Below, in pieces: positions 56,196 through 64,000 of a stretch of DNA of 64,000 nucleotides. The stretch spans positions 82,654,357 through 82,718,356 of the forward strand of contig CM042017.1 of assembly GCA_023525715.1 (NCBI GenBank). The letters are read 5' to 3'. The position numbers were made by a program, and so were the translations under genes. The stretch's first letter is position 1; the number at the start of each line of letters is the position of its first letter. Under the pieces are notes generated by a model that saw only the letters and a list, made by a program, of their open reading frames with translations, was not told the origin of the DNA and made no database searches. The DNA is from Cichorium intybus (Eukaryota; Streptophyta; Magnoliopsida; Asterales; Asteraceae).

Positions 56196-57305
56196 TGACA
56201 ACTCCTAGTGATATTAAGTATTTTAGGCGTTGTTGAGCCCTATTCTTGAAGAAATTGTATCAGATATACTTTGGTATTCTCACTTTTCGTGCCAGGACTT
56301 GTTTGGGAGAAAAGAATGAAAACAGGGACTAAAAGCGTGCAAAAGGAAGAAGTTTGGAAAGGAATGAAAAATCAAGAAAACACGTACGCGCGCCGCGGAT
56401 ATCGCAAAGACGCGACGCGGGCTTAAGGCGGTGTAACACATTCAAATGACGAAAAAACGGGGAAGGATAAGTACGCGCGCCGCGGATTCCTTATTTGTGC
56501 GGCGTGGTTGCGGGAAATTTGCAACTATAAATAGAGGCATTTCCAGCCGAAAACCCTAGAAAAGACCGGGTGTAAAATCGACCTTGAAGCTCTTTGACTC
56601 CAAGATTTCGTTTCAGCAAGCTCTCAATTGGTATTTTTATGTTTTGGATTTTATTTTTAATTAGTTAGATAGTTTTAAGCTTTGGTTTCTATCTTTGGGA
56701 GTGACAACCATTAATATTAAGTTTTGGCTTCTGTTTTAGTATTACTTGGTTACTGTTTTGATGTTTGGATCTGAGTTTGATGAATGAGAATCATTTGGTT
56801 ACATTTTATATTGGTTTTTCGGTGTTTTGGATGTTTGATTGTGCTTTGATTGTTTGGATTGTGTTTGATTGTGTTTTGACCTTGTTTGGAACTGTTTTCC
56901 TTTGCTGAAATCAGTAGCTAACTTGGTTAGGTTTAGGCATTAAACTTTAGTTAGTAATTGTTCAAGTAGAACTTTAGTTATTAGCTTGTTTATGCCTTGC
57001 TTGGTTTGTTTAGTTTGGATGCCTTTGATTGCTTCTGATTCAGAGATGTACTTCTGATTTCAAAAAGTAATTAGGTTCATTTGAGCTTAGCTTTGCTTAG
57101 CTTGAGTTTATTTTGATCATCACTTTAGGTTGTTAGTAATTAGAAAGATAGAAACTAATTCCTCCGACTGTAGCGTGACACTACTAGTTGGTAATTTGTC
57201 ATCTGGTCTAACTCGAAGCTCCTGCGGATCAACCCTGACTACCACTGTGCTAGTGTGTATTAGGTATTTTCTTATTTTTGACCGCACGACGACCTAGGCG
57301 TGTCA
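56196..57305 (+). repeat. 3' LTR of D (1110 bp)
   Basis: Pairs with 48989-50097. TATAAATA at 56526-56533. Followed by TSD copy acgtg (57306-57310). Confidence 0.95.
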
Positions 57306-57310
57306 ACGTG

Positions 57311-58205
57311 CCGGTTAACCATACACACTTCGTCAATAATGGCAAAATCGAGAAACCCATTGTGACTCTTTGTGGACCCAGTTGGCGTGTCGGTAAACCA
57401 TACACGTTCCAGCAACGTTCCACAAAGTGCAATGTGCAATTCCATGGATTAGCACCAATTCACATTTATAGCCTAAAGTAACTAGATTAGGATTTTGTTC
57501 AAAGTTCTAGTACTTTCAATTATAGCATTATACTTTTAAGAGGCTTAGCGGTTTTATCAAACCTGTTTGGCTAACAACACTCGACTGAACAGGAGAGCAG
57601 TGGATGAGAGTGGACACCCATTAGACTGCCATTTTATAGGCAGTCGCCTTATACCCTCTTTATAGGACAATTTTGTGAATGAGGTCTACTAACGGTAAGA
57701 CTAACCAGTTTTATCTTACATATAAATATTAACTTTTAATCATAAATATATAAGATATATTTTAATCTTATTAAAATATTTTAGATTTAATTTATTTCTA
57801 ATTTTCGCAAATTATTAAGAATTTTTTGAAAATTTAAATTAAATCTTTAAGTGAATTAATTGGTCTTTTAATTAAACAATTTAATTAAACTAATTAAATC
57901 AAATCAGGGAAACACAAAATTAATCAAATTAATTTTTCGTAACCCTTATCCCTAGTCATCGAAAATTGCAAGCAAAGATAAGGGGTTCCAGTTATTTTAT
58001 TTATCCAATAAATGCCAAAAATAACAACCAACTAATCAAGGCAAGCAAATAAGGGGGGACCAACTAGGGTGGCGGCTAGGGTTTCAAAACCCTAGCATGA
58101 AAATTGATCAAGGCCTTTGCCAAGGGTTATTTTTTCGCAAAAAACCCTATAACACAAACAGTTATAGCAATTCATACAGAAAAACAAGCATAGCTCTGAT
58201 ACCAC
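57311..58205 (-). other. E leader, LTR-proximal part, with PBS 58191-58204
   Basis: Continues the E leader after D and is homologous to 2231-3224 of F, including the paired gtgccggtaaacc motif. The minus-strand PBS TGGTATCAGAGCTA is at 58204-58191. No gene. Confidence 0.85.
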
Positions 58206-58974
58206 TGTAAGGTTTTACACAAAACAATGAACTAGAAACACTAAGTTCACATGCAACCTAATGAAGGATCTATGTTTTTCTATCTCATGAACATATAACA
58301 AAATCCTAAGGCCAAAAATTATTTCTAAAGATCAAAATAGGAATAACCAACCTTTTGGATCTTGTTCTTGAAGCTAGCAGCAAAGAGATCCTGCCTCAAA
58401 TGAAAGTCACACCCAAGCAAGGAGAGAAGAAAGCAGCAGAGTCTCTAGAGAGGATGAAGTTGGCACAGGTTTTGGGGTGCCCAGGGGTTTCCTTTTATAG
58501 CCTCCTAGGGTTACAGCTGAAACCCTAGAGGAGCCTCCTTAATGGGCAAGCCTGGTAGCTACTTGGACCAGATCTCCTAAACCCTAATTAGGGTTTCGCC
58601 AACCTAGGAGGATCCTTCCAAGGTGGCGCCAATTCTGGCCCCTGGCAACTGGTTTGTCAGTTGTTCAACTATTGAATAAATACAAACTAGTCCCTACACT
58701 TTTAATTAAATTATTTAATCACTGAATTAAATCCAATTAATTCCCGATTAATTTCTAATTAATTGATTTAGTTTCTAATTAATATATTTACACTTAAATA
58801 TATTAATAAACTATTTATTTAATTCTATTGATTTATTATACAATTAATAAATCAATCTCTCTCTCTACTGAACTCTACACTAATCCTCCATCTATAAGGG
58901 CAACCCAAATGGACTTGCTTCAATTAACAAGATAAATAAAATTATAAGTCATGGCTTAGACACCAAATCCAACA
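58206..58974 (-). repeat. 5' LTR of E (769 bp)
   Basis: On the minus strand starts TGTTGGATTTGG at 58974. A TATA-like TATAAAAGG (minus) lies at about 58500-58492. TSD aaaga follows at 58975-58979. Confidence 0.93.
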
Positions 58975-58979
58975 AAAGA

Positions 58980-61080
<2,101 letters not shown>

Positions 61081-61299
61081 TATATTTCATTTTTTTAATT
61101 TTAGCTTTTATTTTTGATATATATAAAGCAAATTAAAAAACTGCAGCATTGCTGCAGGCATTCATTCTAGTTTTTACAATAAGTTGCCACTTGACTGAAG
61201 GTTTAACATAAAAACTAGTTCTGCTCAATGAAGTGCGAAAATACACAGCGTAATGTCACATAGTCGAATTTCAGACCCGTGCGGCCTTAGCAGTCTTGC
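61081..61299. other. AT-rich sequence left of J
   Basis: It may include the unresolved left end of the J LTR. Contains a short perfect inverted repeat, CTGCAGCATTGCTGCAG, at about 61141. Confidence 0.4.
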
Positions 61300-61652
61300 T
61301 GTCAAAGATGCTAAATAAGCCAAAAATATGAACGGAAGTTAATGGAACAACACTTGCAGATCAATAAGCTGGGAACTCTTATATTATTAATCAGTAATTT
61401 TCGTGTGTACAAATGATGAGGGTAGGAGGCCTTTATATAGAGGCTCTCCTGGAAATGGAAGGACACTCCATTAATTACTCTATTAATTCTAAGGAAATGA
61501 AGAGACACCCTATTAATTACCCTAATGATTCCAAGGGTCAAGAAATGAAGAGACACCCTATTAATTATCCTAATAATTCCAATGGTCAAGAAATGAAGGG
61601 ACACCTTATTAATTAATGGGACTAAGGCAAGTAATTGGGTCGGGCTGTAACA
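61300..61652 (-). repeat. 3' LTR of J (left boundary unresolved)
   Basis: On the minus strand starts TGTTACAGCCCG at 61652, directly after the polypurine tract. A minus-strand TATATAAA is at 61439-61432. The U3 part carries a 48-bp tandem repeat (gagacaccc at 61502, 61550 and, as gggacacc, 61598) with a shorter first copy. The U5 end may lie left of 61300. Confidence 0.75.
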
Positions 61653-61664
61653 CCCTCCCCCACT
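61653..61664 (-). other. Polypurine tract of J
   Basis: AGTGGGGGAGGG on the minus strand, abutting the LTR start. Confidence 0.88.
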
Positions 61665-64000
61665 CGATTTCACGACATCCCCGTCGTGTCTTCATTGTAA
61701 GCTCGCAACACGTCTTCGAACTGCCACAACACATCTTCTCGTTCCTAGCTCGTTTCATTTTCTTCATCCCCTTTCCATCTGATCAAGTATTCCTTGCAGT
61801 TTCGCACGCCTCTCTTCCGGACTATCCGATCAGCCAAGACACATTCAATATCTTTATCGAATTGGGTGGTGATGGTGGTTGGGGCTCGTTTGGACCTGTT
61901 TCTTGCTGGATCTTCCCTGTCTTCGTGATACCGTTTCCGAAGACTAACGTGCACTACCGGATGAATCTTCAATCGTGAAGGCAACTCTAGTTGATAGGCC
62001 GCTGTACCAATCCTCTTGGTTATAGGAAATGGCCCCTCATACTTTCCGATGAGTTTCTTGTGCAAGGATCTCAATGCCTTGAACTGATTCGGCAGGAGTT
62101 TCAGCATCACCATGTCCCCCCACTTGGTACTCTTCGTGTCTCCGTTTTGCATCTGCCCACTTCTTCATTTTCTTCTGAGCTTTGTCAAGGTATGCCCGTA
62201 CTTCATCCGCCTCTTCGTGCCACTCTTTAGCGAATTTGAATGCTGCTGGGTTGTTCCCGGTGTAAGGAGTTGCCAAGGCATCGGGAGTAAGGGGCTGTTG
62301 GCCAGTCACGAGAATTGGGCTACATCCAGCAGCTTTGCCCAATCCTTCTGATGGGCGCTCACATAGTGTCGAAGGTACAGTTCCAGCAATGCATTGATTC
62401 GCTCGGTCTGTCCATCGCTTTGGGGATGAAAGCTGGTTGAAAAATTCAGACTCGTCTCTATCAGTTTGAACAATTCTCTCCAAAACTTTCCTGTAAAGCG
62501 CGGATCTCGATCACTGATAATGCTACGGGGGATTCCCCAAAGTTTCACCACGTTCTTAAAGAATACGCAAGCTGCCTCATCTACCTTGCAATCTGCGGTA
62601 ACAGGAATAAACGTCACGTATTTACTAAAACGGTCCACTATCACCATAATTGTGCCAAACCCGTTTGACTTCGGGAGAGCGACTATGAAATCCATGGACA
62701 CGCTGTCCCAAGGCCTTTCAGCAATCGGGAGATGTTCTAGGAGGCCTGTCGGACGATTTTGTTCTCCTTTGTCTTGTTGGCACACGAGACACGTTTTTAC
62801 ATAGGCTTCTACATCATCCTGCATGTGGGGCAAGTAGTGGCGCTGTTGTACAAGGGCGAGGGTTTGATGCATTCCTGGGTGTCCTGCCCACAAAGAGTCA
62901 TGACACTCTTTGATTACTTCCTTCCGCAAGTTCTTCCAAACAGGTACGTAGGTTCGGTTTCCCACAGTGTACAATAACTCGTTATCAACCCAAAACCGTT
63001 GTGTCTTTCTCTCATTTGCTAGTTTCAACAGGTTGCTTGCTACTGGGTCGTGGTCCATTCCTTCTTTGAACAATTCAAGGAGAGTTGAAGGTGATTGGGT
63101 AGAGGATATTCCGGCCAGTTCTGCCTTTCAGCTGAGGGCATCTGCCACAACGTTCGTCTTCCCAGGTTTGTATCTCAGCTCATAATCAAATTCTGCCAGG
63201 AAATCCTGCCATCGGGCCTGCTTCGGGCTCAGGCGTTTCTGCGTCTGGAAATAACTCGTTGCAATGTTATCAGTCAAGATCACAAACCGCCTTCCCAACA
63301 CGTAATGTTGCCAAGTACGGAGGCAATGTATAACTGCAGTCATTTCTTTTTCCTGCACAGTGTACCGTCTCTCTGTTTCATTCAGCTTCCGACTTTCGTA
63401 AGCAATCGGGTGTCTTTCCTACATTAACAAACCACCGATAGCAAAATCAGAAGCATCAGTATAAACTTCATAAGGAATCCTGTAGTCGGGCAACTTCATC
63501 ACTGGCTCCACCATCACAACATCTTTCAACTTTCTAAAGGCATCTTCACTTTCTTGAGACCAGTTCCATGCTTTGTTTTTCTTGAGCAAGTCTGTCAAAG
63601 GGACTGCAATCGCTGAATAGCCTTGGATAAACTTCCGGTAATAGTTCACCAAGCCAAGGAAGGAACGAAGTTCGAGAACTTTTGCAGGAGGCTTCCATTC
63701 CTGTATCGTCTTCACTATCGCATGGTCCATCATCAATTTCCCTTCTCTGATATGGTGCCCAAGAAACTCCACTTCCTGTTGAGCAAGCGAGCACTTTTCC
63801 AGCTTAACATACAAATCGTTCTCTCTAAGGACCTGCATGACTTGTTGTAAATGTTGCTGATGCTCTTGGAGAGTCTTGCTGTACACAACAATATCATCCA
63901 AGTAGACAACCACAAAACGATCCAAGAAGGGCTGAAACAACTTATTCATCAAGGTACGAAATGTAGCTGGGGCGTTAGTAAGTCCAAATGGCATGACTAA
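61665..64000 (-). mobile_element. Ty3/gypsy chromovirus J, 3' part (runs off right edge)
   Basis: The pol of J with polypurine tract and 3' LTR at its left. RT start, protease, gag and 5' LTR are beyond the window. Integrase followed by a canonical chromodomain, and overall similarity to Tntom/monkey-type pols as I recall them, suggest the Galadriel clade. This clade call is inference. Confidence 0.85.
61670..64000 (-). pseudogene. J pol: RT, RNase H, integrase, chromodomain
   Basis: RT from MPFGLTNAPATF with VVYLDDIVVYS and FLGLVNYYRKF; RNase H YTDASDFAIGG and ILTDN; integrase zinc finger (HPGMHQT then CLVCQQDK), core MDFIVALPKS, IISDRDPRF and the Glu in SDGQTERIN; C-terminal KLIGKYEGPFPITKRIG; chromodomain IECVLADRIVRKRG then YLIRWKG. 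Damage: TAG 63421-63419 (Gln expected), TGA 63130-63128 (Arg expected), a deletion of roughly 15 residues with frameshift near 62310, a one-base insertion in a G run at about 62116-62121, and TAG 61747-61745 where chromodomains have Trp. The family stop is TGA 61672-61670. All catalytic residues of RT, RNase H and integrase that fall in view are kept. Confidence 0.9.

Larger units (their letters stand above)
48989..57305 (+). mobile_element. Non-autonomous Athila-type element D
   Basis: Complete plus-strand element of 8317 bp, LTRs 48989-50097 and 56196-57305, TSD acgtg at 48984-48988 and 57306-57310, inserted in the leader of E. The empty site is seen in F at about 2229. It contains PBS, gag-protease, inter-ORF region, ORF1, 3' untranslated region and polypurine tract, and no RT, RNase H or integrase. 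Same architecture as B but diverged in LTR and with different damage. By eye about 25 differences separate its two LTRs. Confidence 0.95.
42982..58974 (-). mobile_element. Ty1/copia element E, complete, split by D
   Basis: Minus strand. 5' LTR 58974-58206, PBS 58204-58191, leader split by D, gag, protease, integrase, RT-RNase H, purine tract, 3' LTR 43746-42982. TSD aaaga at 42977-42981 and 58975-58979. Removing D and one TSD copy leaves about 7.67 kb. Same family as F. The coding region is far more decayed than F, with a lost start codon, several frameshifts and nonsense codons. Confidence 0.94.

Overview
The window is a block of nested LTR retrotransposons from a plant nuclear genome. The evidence is plant Ty1/copia and Ty3/gypsy polyproteins, primer-binding sites complementary to plant initiator tRNA-Met and tRNA-Asp, the Athila ORF1 protein family, a Mutator-like PB1-type domain, and Helitron and CACTA termini. 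The gag of the large chromovirus-type element resembles gags that I recall as abundant in Asteraceae. A composite-family eudicot is therefore my best guess, but that is an inference. I found no intact host gene, no tRNA or rRNA gene and no prokaryotic feature. All coordinates were worked out by hand.

Layout. (1) 1-3971: copia element F, minus strand, running off the left edge, inserted in the 3' LTR of G. (2) 3972-21325: gypsy element G, minus strand, Tekay/Del-like with LTRs of about 2.7 kb. Solo LTR H (4631-7177, TSD ttcct) splits its pol near the C-terminus. Element A (9541-15801, TSD atcga) splits its reverse transcriptase. (3) 21326-21841: a Mutator-like transposase fragment. (4) 21842 to about 37014: C, a decayed pol-bearing Athila element on the plus strand. 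Its gag is split by element B (23594-31977, minus strand, TSD gcagt). (5) 37485-38525: copia fragment K. 38526-40523: Athila fragment I, minus strand. (6) 40524-42981: mixed debris with a Helitron 3' terminus (41761-41788) and a CACTA terminus (about 42204-42220). (7) 42982-58974: copia element E, minus strand, TSD aaaga, same family as F. Its leader is split by element D (48989-57305, plus strand, TSD acgtg). (8) 58980-61100: AT-rich sequence with a (TA)62 tract. (9) about 61300-64000: gypsy chromovirus J, minus strand, running off the right edge.

The most notable content is the trio A, B and D. They are non-autonomous Athila-type elements with LTRs of about 1.1 kb. B and D each carry one long gag-protease frame, and A carries an unrelated acidic repeat ORF in that place. 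All three then carry an ORF1 of about 390 codons (Athila ORF1 family), and none has reverse transcriptase, RNase H or integrase. All share a 47-nt inter-ORF motif, a splice-acceptor-like sequence directly before the ORF1 start, several internal copies of the polypurine-like decamer AAGTGTGGGG, and paired CG-rich boxes 22 bp apart. C has related termini and the same tRNA-Asp PBS and could represent the helper lineage, but this copy has lost catalytic residues in protease, RNase H and integrase.

Relative order of insertion from nesting: G before F, H and A; C before B; E before D. By eye the LTR pairs differ least in A, then B, then D, so A is probably the youngest of the three.
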